Of a DNA stretch of 64,000 nt, positions 17,963 through 26,921 are shown piece by piece. Position numbers and translations under genes: made by a program. The notes beneath the pieces were generated by a model that was not told where the DNA came from, did not search any database, and saw only the letters and a list, made by a program, of their open reading frames with translations. Source of the stretch: an uncultured Subdoligranulum sp. (lineage in GTDB: Bacteria > Bacillota > Clostridia > Oscillospirales > Ruminococcaceae); contig NZ_OZ007030.1 of NCBI RefSeq assembly GCF_963931595.1, forward strand, positions 860,481 through 924,480. The letters are read 5' to 3'. The first letter of the stretch is position 1, and each line of letters begins with the position of its first letter.

Positions 17963-19156
17963 CTATCTGTGGCGGCGGCACACCACCGGCAGTGGTTGGT
18001 CGGCGGGCTGCCGGGCGCCTGCAAAGAAGACGCAGGGAGCCAGCAGCAGGAAGGGATCCGCTGAGAGCAAGAAGGGCTTGTTCTCCATGAACAGGTAGAG
18101 GGTGAAAGCCACCAGGCAGAGCATTTCGGTGGCATGGCGGTGCTTTGCCAGTCGCCACAGAAGCAGCAGGAAAAACACCGCCACCAGAATGGCACCCAGG
18201 TAGCCCTTGTTCATCGGAATGGCCAGGAAGGTGTTGTCGATGGCGCTGTGTTCGTCGCCGTCGGTGGGCAGGCCGCCCAGCCAGGAAAGCTCCGAACCCC
18301 AGAAAACATTGTGCCAGATCTCGAACCGGCCCGAGAGGAAGATACTCAAAAGAAGCAGCGCCATCCGCTCGTAGGGCCATTCGGGGTTATATACATACCC
18401 TGCATACAGGCTGAATCCGGCCAGCACAATGGGCAGGGCCAGGATGAGGGCATACCAGATGCGGTTGTCAAACAGGCGAGGCAGAAAACGCTGCACAGCG
18501 AACAGCAGAAGCAGGGCAGCCATGGCACCGGCGGCGCCGCGGCTGCCGGGCACCTTGTAGGTGAACACGAACAGGGCCGCCAGTCCCGCCCAGTCGAACC
18601 AGCGCATCCGGTCGTGGCGCAGCCAGGCCCAGGCAAAGAAGACGCCAACCAGCCGTGCACCGAAGCCGTTGTAGTGGCCGTAGCCGAAATCCCAGTTGCG
18701 GCAATAGAAGTTGTAGGGCATCAGCGGGGTGACAAAGTGCAGCAGCTGCACAAACAGCAGCCCCGCCACGGCGGCGATCAGGTAGACCCGCAGCGCGCGG
18801 TGCAGGTCGATGTCTTTGGCACCAAGACCCACCAGAGCCGCCAGGAAAAACCAGACATCATCGCCGTGCCAGGCGGCAAAGGCGGTGTAGACCAGCACCA
18901 GGGCGGCCAGGACCGGCTGCCAGCGCCGCTCGTAGTCTGTCAGCAGGACCACCTTGGCGCCCAGCAGCAGTACGGCGCCGCCGGTCAGTGCCAGACGGGC
19001 CAGATGACTGAACCCGGGCAGGGTGGACTGGATATTGGAACTGAACACCTCGGACAGAATGAGAAGCAGGGCCAGCGCCGCGCCGAAAAAGCGCTGTGCC
19101 AGGGCCTGCCGCCGTGCCTGACCGGGGTCCAGCAGCGTAAAACGTTGCAGTAACAT
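17963..19156 (-). CDS. polytopic membrane protein resembling polysaccharide polymerases
   Basis: Protein of 397 residues with 10-12 predicted membrane segments, strongly hydrophobic and Leu/Ala rich. A long loop between later segments contains SGRFEIWHNVFWGSELSWLGG and DNTFLAIPMNKG; a large extracytoplasmic loop with SGR...W and D-N-x-x-L is a common pattern in Wzy/O-antigen-ligase-like polymerases of Firmicute capsule loci. However, no glycosyltransferase or other capsule gene is next to it, so the assignment rests on general pattern only. Start MLLQRF follows AAAGGATTTCCTCT. An orphan gene with its own promoter. Confidence 0.68.
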   Translation of the reverse strand: MLLQRFTLLDPGQARRQALAQRFFGAALALLLILSEVFSSNIQSTLPGFSHLARLALTGGAVLLLGAKVVLLTDYERRWQPVLAALVLVYTAFAAWHGDDVWFFLAALVGLGAKDIDLHRALRVYLIAAVAGLLFVQLLHFVTPLMPYNFYCRNWDFGYGHYNGFGARLVGVFFAWAWLRHDRMRWFDWAGLAALFVFTYKVPGSRGAAGAMAALLLLFAVQRFLPRLFDNRIWYALILALPIVLAGFSLYAGYVYNPEWPYERMALLLLSIFLSGRFEIWHNVFWGSELSWLGGLPTDGDEHSAIDNTFLAIPMNKGYLGAILVAVFFLLLLWRLAKHRHATEMLCLVAFTLYLFMENKPFLLSADPFLLLAPCVFFAGARQPADQPLPVVCRRHR

Positions 19157-19185
19157 AGAGGAAATCCTTTCGTTGGAATGGGCCC

Positions 19186-19214
19186 ATTATACCATAAAAA
19201 GTGTGTACAGCAAA
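19186..19214 (-). promoter_or_regulatory. promoter of the polymerase-like membrane protein
   Basis: Minus strand TTTGCT (19209-19214), 17 bases, TATAAT (19186-19191) with extended -10 TGG, 29 bases before the start. Confidence 0.68.
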
Positions 19215-19300
19215 CACTTTCCCGGCACCCGACAGGCAAAGTCATACTCTTTGCGACGGATTTGGTGCAAATTCCACAACTTTCGCAGTTCCCGTTCAAG

Positions 19301-19321
19301 AAAGATTTTCACGAAATCTTT
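19301..19321. promoter_or_regulatory. inverted repeat at the guaB promoter
   Basis: AAAGATTT and AAATCTTT separated by 5 bases; the right arm touches the -35 region of the guaB promoter. It could be an operator; no known factor is recognised. Confidence 0.4.
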
Positions 19322-19349
19322 TGTGTTTTGTCCGCGAATGTGGTACAAT
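19321..19349 (+). promoter_or_regulatory. extended -10 promoter of guaB
   Basis: TTGTGT (19321-19326), 17 bases, TACAAT (19344-19349) preceded by TGG. No purine riboswitch is seen in the 80-base leader. Confidence 0.68.
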
Positions 19350-19431
19350 CTTTCTAATCACATAAAAGCAGTGGTTCTGTTCAAAGAAATTCAAGAAAAC
19401 GCAGAAATCAGGAAGTCAGGAGAGTGCATTT

Positions 19432-20937
19432 ATGGCGTATTATTTTTCCGAACCGTCCCGTACCTTTGGTGAATACCTGCTGGTTCCCGGCTATTCTTCG
19501 TCCCAGTGTGTGCCGATGGCCGTCAGCCTCAAGACCCCGCTGGTAAAGTACCGCAAAGGGGAAGAAAAATGCCCGCTGGAAATGAACATCCCGATGGTCT
19601 CCGCCATCATGCAGTCCGTCTCGGGCGAAAAGCTGGCCATTGCGCTGGCCAAGCAGGGCGGCGTTTCCTTCATTTATGGTTCCCAGACCATCGAGCAGGA
19701 AGCCGACATGGTCCGCCGCGTGAAGGCCTACAAGAAGGGCTTTGTCACCTCTGACTCCAACCTGCCGCCGGAGGCTACCCTGGGCGATGTGCTGGACCTC
19801 AAGACCCGCACCGGCCACTCCACCGTGGCCATCACCGATGACGGCACTGCCCACGGCAAGCTGCTGGGCATTGTGGCCTCCCGTGACTACCGTCTGTCCC
19901 GCATGACCCACGACCTGAAGGTCACCGAGTTCATGACGCCGCTGGACAAGCTGGTCACCGCGCCGGCCACCACCAGCCTGCATGACTGCAACGACATCAT
20001 CTGGGACAACAAGATCAACTCTCTGCCCCTGGTGGATGAGGAAGGCCGTCTGCAGTATATGGTCTTCCGCAAGGACTACGACTCCCACAAGGAGAACGTC
20101 AACGAACTGCTGGACGCCAACAAGAGCTACGTGGTGGGTGCCGGTATCAACACCCGCGACTACGCCGAGCGTGTGCCCGCCCTGATCGACGCCGGTGTGG
20201 ACGTGCTCTGCATCGACTCCTCCGAGGGCTTCAGCGAGTGGCAGTCCCGCACCATCGACTGGATCCGTGAGCACTACGGCGACAAGGTGAAGGTGGGCGC
20301 CGGCAACGTGGTGGACCGCGACGGCTTTATGTTCCTGGCCAAGGCGGGTGCCGACTTTGTCAAGATCGGCATCGGCGGCGGTTCCATCTGCATCACCCGG
20401 GAAACCAAGGGTATCGGCCGCGGCCAGGCCACGGCGGTGATCGAGGTGGCCAAGGCCCGGGATGAGTACTACAAGGAAACCGGCATCTATGTGCCGATCT
20501 GCTCGGACGGCGGCATCGTGCAGGATTACCACATCACGCTGGCGCTGGCCATGGGCGCTGACTTCGTCATGCTGGGCCGCTATTTTGCCCGCTTCGACGA
20601 ATCTCCCACGAACAAGCTGCGCGTGGGCGGCAACTACGTCAAGGAATACTGGGGCGAAGGTTCCAACCGTGCCCGCAACTGGCAGCGGTATGACCTGGGC
20701 GGCGCCCAGAAGCTGAACTTCGAGGAAGGCGTGGACTCCTACGTACCCTATGCCGGCCCGCTGGCCGACGGTGTGCAGACCACCCTGTACAAGGTGCGGT
20801 CCACCATGTGCAACTGTGGTGCGCTGTCCATTCCCGAACTGCAGGAAAAGGCACGCCTGACCGTGGTTTCCTCCACCTCCATCGTGGAAGGCGGCAGCCA
20901 TGATGTCATTCTGAAGAATAACGTACAGAACAGCTGA
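19432..20937 (+). CDS. guaB: IMP dehydrogenase
   Basis: Enzyme of 501 residues oxidising IMP to XMP with NAD+, the committed step of GMP synthesis. The barrel begins near residue 10; two CBS domains are inserted at about 105-225 ([15 protein letters not shown] and [17 protein letters not shown]). The catalytic Cys320 sits in [20 protein letters not shown]. The flap segment carries the expected [13 protein letters not shown] arrangement (RARNWQRY) with the catalytic Arg. The ring NCGALS...V C-terminal region is typical for this longer bacterial form. ATG follows AGTCAGGAGAGTGCATTT. Single-gene unit between its promoter and terminator. Confidence 0.96.
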   Translation: MAYYFSEPSRTFGEYLLVPGYSSSQCVPMAVSLKTPLVKYRKGEEKCPLEMNIPMVSAIMQSVSGEKLAIALAKQGGVSFIYGSQTIEQEADMVRRVKAYKKGFVTSDSNLPPEATLGDVLDLKTRTGHSTVAITDDGTAHGKLLGIVASRDYRLSRMTHDLKVTEFMTPLDKLVTAPATTSLHDCNDIIWDNKINSLPLVDEEGRLQYMVFRKDYDSHKENVNELLDANKSYVVGAGINTRDYAERVPALIDAGVDVLCIDSSEGFSEWQSRTIDWIREHYGDKVKVGAGNVVDRDGFMFLAKAGADFVKIGIGGGSICITRETKGIGRGQATAVIEVAKARDEYYKETGIYVPICSDGGIVQDYHITLALAMGADFVMLGRYFARFDESPTNKLRVGGNYVKEYWGEGSNRARNWQRYDLGGAQKLNFEEGVDSYVPYAGPLADGVQTTLYKVRSTMCNCGALSIPELQEKARLTVVSSTSIVEGGSHDVILKNNVQNS

Positions 20938-20963
20938 TTGAACAGGAAGACCTGAACCATCCG

Positions 20964-21001
20964 AATACGGCTTTTCCGCCAGGGAAGGCCGTATTTTTTT
21001 G
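20964..21001 (+). terminator. intrinsic terminator of guaB
   Basis: Stem AATACGGC...TTCC / GGAA...GCCGTATT with a 5-base apical loop, then seven T. Confidence 0.82.
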
Positions 21002-21045
21002 CTGCTGCGGTCGGGCAGGGGCGGAAGGCGTCAAACAACGCGCTA

Positions 21046-21073
21046 TTGCATTTTTTGACAGCTTTGCTATAAT
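21046..21073 (+). promoter_or_regulatory. promoter of trkAH
   Basis: TTGCAT (21046-21051), 16 bases, TATAAT (21068-21073), 75 bases before the trkA start. A TTGACA at 21055 has no matching -10 box at proper distance. Confidence 0.58.
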
Positions 21074-21147
21074 TAAGCCTGATATGGTAAAATGGCGACC
21101 CATCGGATGGAGGATGGGAGAACCGGGAACAGAAAAGGAGTAACGCT

Positions 21148-22512
21148 ATGAGAATCGTGGTCGTCGGTCTGGGAAAGGTCGGCCGTGCCCTGACGGCGCA
21201 GCTGGCCGGCGAGGGACACGATCTTGTTGTCATTGACCAGAACGGGGAACTCATTGACAATATCGTCAATATCTACGATGTGCGCGGGGTGACCGGCAAC
21301 GGCGGCTGCTACGGTGTGCAGAAGGAGGCCTTCGAAGAGGGGGCCGACCTGCTGATTGCCACCACTTCCAGCGATGAGATCAACATTCTTTCCTGCCTGG
21401 TGGCCAAAAAGATCGGCACCCAGCATACCATTGCCCGCATCCGCAATCCGGAATATGCCAAGCAGCTGCGGTTCATGCGGGGGGAGCTGGGCCTTTCCAT
21501 GGTGATCAATCCCGAGCAGGCCACGGCGCGGGAGATTGCCCGTGTGCTCCGGTTCCCCAGCGCCATCAAGCGGGAACAGTTCTGCCGGCAGCGCTTTGAG
21601 CTGGTGGAGTACCGCATCGGGCAGGACAACCCTCTGGTGGGCATTACCCTGGCGGATCTGTACCATAACATCCGGGTGAAAATTCTGATCTGCGCGGTGG
21701 CGCGCGGTCAGGAAACCATCATTCCGTCCGGCTCCTTTGAACTGCGGGCGGGGGACAAGATCTATCTGACCGCCTCGCCGCAGGAGCTGGAGACCTTCTT
21801 CCGCAAGCTGAACCTATACAAGGAACGGGCCAACAACATCATGATCGTGGGTGCGGGCCGGATGACCTACTATCTGGTTCGGGAATTGCAGGAAGCCCAG
21901 CGGCGGATGACGGTCATCGACAACAATATCCGGCGCTGCCAGGACATGAGCGAAAAATTCCCCGGGGTACTGGTCATCCACGGGGACGGTGCCGACAGTG
22001 ATCTGCTCCGGGAGGAGCGCATCGATGAGATGGACGCCTTTGTGGCACTGACCGGCATGGACGAGACCAATATCATCCTGGCCATGTACGCCTCCCAGTT
22101 CAATTCCTGCAAGGTGGTTGCCAAGATCAACCGCGCGTCCTTTGCCGACCTGGCATCGGCCAACAATCTGGTGGACAGTGTGGTCTCCACGGCGGCGGTC
22201 ACCAGCGAGGCCATCGCCCGCTACGTGCGCGCCATGCAGAACAGCATTGATTCCGACAACATCAAGACGCTGCACCGCCTGGTGGGCGGCCGTGTGGAAG
22301 CGCTGGAATTCAATGTCAGGGCCGGGCTGCCGTTTATCGGCAAGCCTCTGAAGGATCTCCGGTTCCGGGACGGTCTGCTGGTAGCCGGTATTGTGCGCCC
22401 CAACGGCCAGACGGTGATCCCCTCCGGCGAGGACGTGCTCTCCGAGGGGGACGACGTGGTCGTGGTCACCACCGACACAACGCTGCGCGCCCTGCGCGAT
22501 ATTGTGAAGTGA
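21148..22512 (+). CDS. trkA: TrkA potassium uptake regulatory subunit
   Basis: Cytoplasmic gating subunit of 454 residues for Trk potassium uptake. It has two tandem RCK units: the first opens with RIVVVGLGKVGRALTAQL and binds NAD(H) through the GxGxxG fold; the second begins near residue 230 with IMIVGAGRMTYYLVREL. Each is followed by a TrkA-C (RCK_C) domain, one ending near residue 225 (RAGDKIYLTASPQELE), the other at the C-terminus (SEGDDVVVVTTD). The two-RCK length matches TrkA rather than the one-RCK KtrA. Ribosome-binding site AAAAGGAG. It lies 10 bases before trkH and forms an operon with it. Confidence 0.94.
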   Translation: MRIVVVGLGKVGRALTAQLAGEGHDLVVIDQNGELIDNIVNIYDVRGVTGNGGCYGVQKEAFEEGADLLIATTSSDEINILSCLVAKKIGTQHTIARIRNPEYAKQLRFMRGELGLSMVINPEQATAREIARVLRFPSAIKREQFCRQRFELVEYRIGQDNPLVGITLADLYHNIRVKILICAVARGQETIIPSGSFELRAGDKIYLTASPQELETFFRKLNLYKERANNIMIVGAGRMTYYLVRELQEAQRRMTVIDNNIRRCQDMSEKFPGVLVIHGDGADSDLLREERIDEMDAFVALTGMDETNIILAMYASQFNSCKVVAKINRASFADLASANNLVDSVVSTAAVTSEAIARYVRAMQNSIDSDNIKTLHRLVGGRVEALEFNVRAGLPFIGKPLKDLRFRDGLLVAGIVRPNGQTVIPSGEDVLSEGDDVVVVTTDTTLRALRDIVK

Positions 22513-22522
22513 GGCGCCGGGC

Positions 22523-23989
22523 ATGAATTATAAAATGGTTGGTTTTGTGCTGGGGCGCATTTTCTGGATTGAGGCAGTGCTGATGCTCTGCCCGATGGCC
22601 TGCTCGGCACTGTACGGGGAATGGAACATTGTGCTGGCCTTCCTGTGGCCGGCGCTGGGGCTTACCCTGCTGGGCGTTCTGCTGGGCCTGCGGCAGCCCC
22701 GCAACACCACGATCTACGCCCGGGACGGCCTGGTGATCGTGGCGCTGGCCTGGGTACTGATGTCGGTGTTCGGGGCGCTGCCCTTCATGATCTCCGGCGA
22801 GATCCCTTCTTTCTTCGATGCTTTTTTTGAGATGGTATCCGGTTTCACCACTACCGGTTCCACCATTCTCACCGATGTGGAGGCCATGAGCAAGGGCCTT
22901 CTGTTCTGGCGCAGTTTCGCCCACTGGGTGGGCGGCATGGGCGTGCTGGTGTTTGCCATGGCCATCCTGCCCATGACGGATGGCCGTGCCATGCACCTGA
23001 TGCGGGCGGAAGTCCCCGGCCCCACGGTGGGCAAGATCTCCAGCAAACTGCGGGACAGCGCCAAGATCCTGTATGAAATCTACTTCGTGCTGACGGTGGT
23101 GGAGGTGGTGATCCTGTGCGCCGGCGGCATGCCGCTCTACGATGCACTGATCCATTCCTTCGGCACGGCGGGCACGGGCGGCTTCAGCAACCGGGCGCTC
23201 AGTGTGGGCGCCTACCAGAACCCCTTTTTTGAGGTGGTCATCGGCATCTTCATGCTGCTGTTCGGCATCAACTTCAATCTCTACTATTTCATCCTGCTGC
23301 GCCATTTCAAGGAGGCCCTCTGCTCCGAGGAGCTGCGGGTTTATCTGGGCATTGTGGCGTTCTCCACCGTGACCATCACCATCAACATTGCCAGCTTGTA
23401 CGACAATGTGGGCACGGCGCTGCGCACCGCCTTCTTCCAGGTGGCCTCCATCATGACCACCACCGGCTATGCCACCACCGACTTCAACCTCTGGCCCAAC
23501 TACTCCCGCACGGTGCTGGTGATGCTTATCTTCATCGGCGCCTGTGCCGGTTCCACGGCCGGCGGCCTCAAGGTCTCGCGTGTCATCATTTTTTTCAAGG
23601 CGGCCAAACAGGACCTGAACAAGATGCTGCACAGTCATGCCATCACCTCCATACGGTTCGAGGGCAAGGCGCTGGACGAAAAGACGCTGCGCGGCGTGCA
23701 CAATTATTTCAACATCTATATGCTGCTCTTCTCGGCCTCGGTGCTGCTGGCCTCGCTGGACGGGTTTGACCTGATCACCACCTTTACGGCGGTGGCTACC
23801 TGCTTCAACAATGTGGGCCCCGGCCTGGAAATTGTGGGCCCCATGGGCTCCTTTGCGGACTTCTCCGATCCGGTCAAGCTGCTGCTCTCCTTTGATATGC
23901 TGGCAGGACGCCTGGAATTGTACCCGATCCTGGCGCTCTTCTCACCCCGGCTCTGGCGCAAGCGTCCCACAAACCCGCTGCACGGATAA
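22523..23989 (+). CDS. trkH: TrkH potassium channel subunit
   Basis: Membrane subunit of 488 residues. It contains the four pore loops of the SKT family, with selectivity-filter elements SGFTTTGST (first), GTAGTGGFS (second), TTTGYATTD (third) and TCFNNVGPG (fourth). Around 10 membrane helices. The intramembrane gating loop between pore units is visible as the glycine-rich GACAGSTAGGLKVSR stretch. With TrkA it takes up potassium, driven by membrane potential. Start ATG lies 10 bases past the trkA stop, preceded by GTGAGGCGCCGGGC. Ends before a clear terminator. Confidence 0.95.
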   Translation: MNYKMVGFVLGRIFWIEAVLMLCPMACSALYGEWNIVLAFLWPALGLTLLGVLLGLRQPRNTTIYARDGLVIVALAWVLMSVFGALPFMISGEIPSFFDAFFEMVSGFTTTGSTILTDVEAMSKGLLFWRSFAHWVGGMGVLVFAMAILPMTDGRAMHLMRAEVPGPTVGKISSKLRDSAKILYEIYFVLTVVEVVILCAGGMPLYDALIHSFGTAGTGGFSNRALSVGAYQNPFFEVVIGIFMLLFGINFNLYYFILLRHFKEALCSEELRVYLGIVAFSTVTITINIASLYDNVGTALRTAFFQVASIMTTTGYATTDFNLWPNYSRTVLVMLIFIGACAGSTAGGLKVSRVIIFFKAAKQDLNKMLHSHAITSIRFEGKALDEKTLRGVHNYFNIYMLLFSASVLLASLDGFDLITTFTAVATCFNNVGPGLEIVGPMGSFADFSDPVKLLLSFDMLAGRLELYPILALFSPRLWRKRPTNPLHG

Positions 23990-24001
23990 TACCGAAAGTA
24001 C

Positions 24002-24036
24002 ACCCCGCTTTTCTCTGAAAAGGCGGGGTTTTATTT
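24002..24036 (+). terminator. intrinsic terminator of trkAH
   Basis: Stem CCCCGCTTTTC / GAAAAGGCGGGG with a 3-base loop, then TTTTATTTTG. Confidence 0.85.
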
Positions 24037-24086
24037 TGTCCATCCGGCGCATAGGCTGTAGCAAAACGCCAGGGGAGGGGACCACC

Positions 24087-24905
24087 ATTCGCTACGATCG
24101 CCGACAGGAGGACCAGTGCCAGAAACTGCTGGCCTGGAGTGTGCTGGGGCTGCTGCTGACCATACTGGTTGCCGTTCTGCACCTGCTCTACCATCAGGAA
24201 TTCTCCGAAACATCCATTCCCAACGACTGCTTTGCGGTGGCGGCCGCCACCGGGGAGACCGCGCTGCCCCGGCAGGTGTGTCTGACCTTCGACGACGGCC
24301 CCAGCAACCACACCCAGCCCATTCTGGAAATCCTGGCCCGGGAACAGGTACCGGCCACCTTTTTTGTCTGCGCCCAGGAGAACAACCAGGAATATCTGCC
24401 GCTGGTGCGCACCATCGTACAGCAGGGACACCAGGTGGCGATGCACAGTGCCAGTCATCGGTATGCCCGGATTTACCGCAGCAGTGAGGCATTCTGGCAG
24501 GATATCAAGGAGCTGCGGCAGGCGCTGGAGCCCTACCTGGCGCTGGACACCCTGACCTGGCTGCGCTTTCCGGGCGGCAGCACCAACACTGTGAGCCACA
24601 AATACGGCGGAAGCGGCATTATGAAGGAACTGAAAGCGGAAACGGAAGAAAAGGGTTGGCACTGGATCGACTGGAATGTCTGCGGGGAGGATGCAACGGC
24701 TGCCCACCCTGACGCGGCACAGATTCTGCGCAACATCCAGGAGGATGCCGAAGGCAAGTCCACCTGTGTGGTACTGCTCCATGATACGAAGGCTACCGCC
24801 CAGACGGTGGAGGCACTGCCTGACATCATCACCTGGTTCCGGGAGGCGGGCTATACTTTTTGTACGGTGGAACAGCTGGCGGAATTGCAAAGCGCCGGGG
24901 AATAG
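24087..24905 (+). CDS. membrane-anchored polysaccharide deacetylase, probable AUU start
   Basis: NodB-type deacetylase of about 272 residues that removes acetyl groups from an envelope glycan such as peptidoglycan. One membrane anchor (residues about 15-35, LLAWSVLGLLLTILVAVLHLL) is followed by the catalytic domain: LTFDDGPSNH (motif 1, with the catalytic and metal Asp), MHSASH (motif 2 metal His pair), RFPGGSTN (motif 3), WNVCGED (motif 4) and VVLLHDT (motif 5). No in-frame ATG, GTG or TTG lies at a good distance from a ribosome-binding site; the best site is AGGGGAGGGG six bases before an ATT codon at 24087. A TTG at 24036 is inside the trkH terminator and a GTG at 24141 would cut into the anchor. 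The deacetylase call is strong, the start less so. Confidence 0.85.
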   Translation: MRYDRRQEDQCQKLLAWSVLGLLLTILVAVLHLLYHQEFSETSIPNDCFAVAAATGETALPRQVCLTFDDGPSNHTQPILEILAREQVPATFFVCAQENNQEYLPLVRTIVQQGHQVAMHSASHRYARIYRSSEAFWQDIKELRQALEPYLALDTLTWLRFPGGSTNTVSHKYGGSGIMKELKAETEEKGWHWIDWNVCGEDATAAHPDAAQILRNIQEDAEGKSTCVVLLHDTKATAQTVEALPDIITWFREAGYTFCTVEQLAELQSAGE

Positions 24906-24913
24906 GGTATAAT
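24885..24913 (+). promoter_or_regulatory. sigma-A promoter inside the end of the deacetylase gene
   Basis: TTGCAA (24885-24890), 17 bases, TATAAT (24908-24913). It spans the stop codon at 24905 and would transcribe the small membrane protein and the GH13 gene. Confidence 0.72.
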
Positions 24914-24939
24914 AGCTGCGAAAGCAGGTGAAGCCCGGC

Positions 24940-25479
24940 ATGCGCAAGAATGAAAGTCAGAAAATCGCCCTCTGCGGTGTGCTGGGGGCGCTCTCGGTGG
25001 TGTGCCTGCTGGCGGGGGCAGCCCTGCAGATCGGCACCTATGCGGCGCCGATGCTGGCGTCCTTTCTGCTGATCCCGGTGATGGAGGAGTACGGTGCCCG
25101 CTATGCGCTGCTGCTCTACGCAACGACGGCGGTGCTGGGGCTGTTGCTGGTGCCGGAAACCGAACTGGCGCTGTTTTACGCGCTGGTGGTGGGTTATTAT
25201 CCGGTGCTGCGCCATGCCCTGCGCAGGGTAAAGCCTGTGGTGCTGCGGTGGGCGGTGAAGCTGGCTGTCTTCAATGCCGCCACGGCGCTGGTGTATTTTT
25301 TATTGTTTGCCCTGGTGGGGCCGGCCATCCTGCAGGAAATGCTGGCGGACGGACCCGGTATGGCGGCATTGCTGCTGGCCATGGGCAATCTATCCTTCTT
25401 TTTGTGCGACCGTGCGCTGGGGGCCGTGACGATCTGCTATCGCCGCGTGCTGCGCAGACGGGTGCGTCGCTTTTTCTGA
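24940..25479 (+). CDS. small polytopic membrane protein, ECF S-component or DUF2232-like
   Basis: Hydrophobic protein of 179 residues with five to six membrane segments and a basic C-terminus (YRRVLRRRVRRFF). The N-terminal IALCGVLGALSVVCLLAGA pattern resembles vitamin-transporter S components of ECF systems and DUF2232 proteins of Firmicutes. No ECF ATPase or T component lies nearby, so substrate and even transporter status are open. The ATG is preceded by CAGGTGA at 8 bases; a GTG 12 bases earlier is in frame but overlaps that site. A GH13 glycosidase follows 47 bases later. Confidence 0.65.
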   Translation: MRKNESQKIALCGVLGALSVVCLLAGAALQIGTYAAPMLASFLLIPVMEEYGARYALLLYATTAVLGLLLVPETELALFYALVVGYYPVLRHALRRVKPVVLRWAVKLAVFNAATALVYFLLFALVGPAILQEMLADGPGMAALLLAMGNLSFFLCDRALGAVTICYRRVLRRRVRRFF

Positions 25480-25526
25480 CGGTAGAGCGGACAGGATAAT
25501 CCGCTGAAAATATAGGAGGACAAGCT

Positions 25527-26849
25527 ATGTGGTACAATGAAGCTGTGGTCTATCAGATTTATCCCCTGGGACTTTGCGGTGCACCGCTGCAAAACGACGG
25601 GGATACAGCACAGGCGGAGCAGCACCGGCTGCTGCGGGTGCTGGACTGGGTGGAGCATATCCGGGATCTGGGCGCCACCTGTGTGCTCTTCAATCCGCTG
25701 TTTGAGAGCGACGCCCATGGGTACGACACCCGGGACTATACCAAGGTGGACTGCCGCCTGGGCACCAACGAAGACCTCAAAACGGTGGTGGATGCCCTGC
25801 ATCAGGCGGGCATCCGGGTACTGCTGGACGGTGTCTTCAACCATGTGGGACGCGGCTTCTGGGCGTTCCGGGATGTGCAGCAGAAAAAGTGGGACAGCCC
25901 CTACAAGGACTGGTTCCACATCAGCTTTGACGGCAACACCAACTACAACGACGGATTCTGGTACGAAGCCTGGGAGGGCTGCAACGAGCTGGTGAAGCTC
26001 AATCTGCAGAACCCGGCGGTGAAGCAGTACCTCTTTGATGTGGTGCGCGGCTGGGTCAACGACTATGACATCGACGGCCTGCGGCTGGACGTGGCCTACT
26101 GCCTGGATTTGGGCTTTTTGGCGGAACTGCGCGCTCTGGCCAATGAAGTCAAGCCGGAGTTTGTGCTGGTGGGCGAGACGCTGCACGGCGATTACAACCG
26201 CTGGATGAATGACCATGCCTGCCACAGTGTCACCAACTACGAGTGCTACAAGGGACTGTATTCCAGCTTCAACACCGGCAACATGCACGAGATCAGCTAC
26301 AGCCTGAACCGGCAGTTCGGCTCCGAGCCCTGGTGCCTGTATACCGGCAAGCATCTGCTCAGCTTCGCGGACAACCACGATGTCACCCGCGTGGCCACCA
26401 TCCTCACCGATAAAGACTGCCTCAAGCCGCTGTACGGTCTGCTGTTCGGCATGCCCGGTGTGCCGGCGGTGTACTACGGCAGCGAGTGGGGGATGGAAGG
26501 GGACAAGAAGAACGGCGATCCCACCTTGCGCCCCGCCATCGAGAAGCCGGAAGAAAACGAACTGACCCGGTGGATCTCTCTGCTGGCCCAGGCGCGCACC
26601 TCCAGCCCGGCCCTCTGCAACGGCAGCTACCGCAATGTGATGGTGCAGCCCAAGCAGCTGATCTTTGAGCGCCGTACCGACGACGAGCGGGTGCTGGTGG
26701 CTATCAACGCCGACAGCGCGCCCTATGTGGCCCACTTTGATGCGGGCTGCGGCATGGCGATGGATCTGATCACCGGTGAGCCCCATGACTTCGGCGGCGG
26801 CAGCGAACTGCCCCCCTACAGCTGCGCCTTTTGGAAGATGGAGCGCTGA
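25527..26849 (+). CDS. GH13 alpha-glycosidase (cyclomaltodextrinase/neopullulanase-like)
   Basis: Alpha-amylase-family enzyme of 440 residues acting on alpha-glucans. Catalytic residues are visible: nucleophile Asp188 (GLRLDVA), acid/base Glu217 (VGETLH) and transition-state Asp285 (ADNHDVTR). Conserved region I is DGVFNHVG. There is no signal peptide, so it is cytoplasmic and probably works on imported maltodextrins. Length is short for neopullulanases, which carry an N-terminal CBM34 domain; here the protein starts directly with the barrel (WYNEAVVYQIYPLG). Ribosome-binding site ATAGGAGGACAAGCT. Confidence 0.9.
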   Translation: MWYNEAVVYQIYPLGLCGAPLQNDGDTAQAEQHRLLRVLDWVEHIRDLGATCVLFNPLFESDAHGYDTRDYTKVDCRLGTNEDLKTVVDALHQAGIRVLLDGVFNHVGRGFWAFRDVQQKKWDSPYKDWFHISFDGNTNYNDGFWYEAWEGCNELVKLNLQNPAVKQYLFDVVRGWVNDYDIDGLRLDVAYCLDLGFLAELRALANEVKPEFVLVGETLHGDYNRWMNDHACHSVTNYECYKGLYSSFNTGNMHEISYSLNRQFGSEPWCLYTGKHLLSFADNHDVTRVATILTDKDCLKPLYGLLFGMPGVPAVYYGSEWGMEGDKKNGDPTLRPAIEKPEENELTRWISLLAQARTSSPALCNGSYRNVMVQPKQLIFERRTDDERVLVAINADSAPYVAHFDAGCGMAMDLITGEPHDFGGGSELPPYSCAFWKMER

Positions 26850-26868
26850 GCCTCGGAAACAGAACTAA

Positions 26869-26907
26869 CAAAAAATCCCTGCGAAGGATTTTCTTTCGCA
26901 GGGATTT
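26869..26907. terminator. bidirectional terminator between the GH13 gene and gltD
   Basis: Stem AAAAATCCCTGCGAA / TTCGCAGGGATTTTT with a 9-base loop; T-runs on both strands. Confidence 0.87.
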
Positions 26908-26921
26908 TTCTATCGGTGTTT

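Noticed and set aside
17631..18380. Minus-strand frame crossing tRNA-Leu that looks like a protein C-terminus
   Set aside because: The familiar-looking end is a translation of the tRNA antisense; such spurious matches are common.
19322..19431. Purine riboswitch before guaB
   Set aside because: The leader is short and lacks the conserved junction sequences of guanine riboswitches.
21055..21060. TTGACA as the -35 box of trkA
   Set aside because: The nearest -10 candidates are 7 or 27 bases away; TTGCAT at 21046 fits the TATAAT better.
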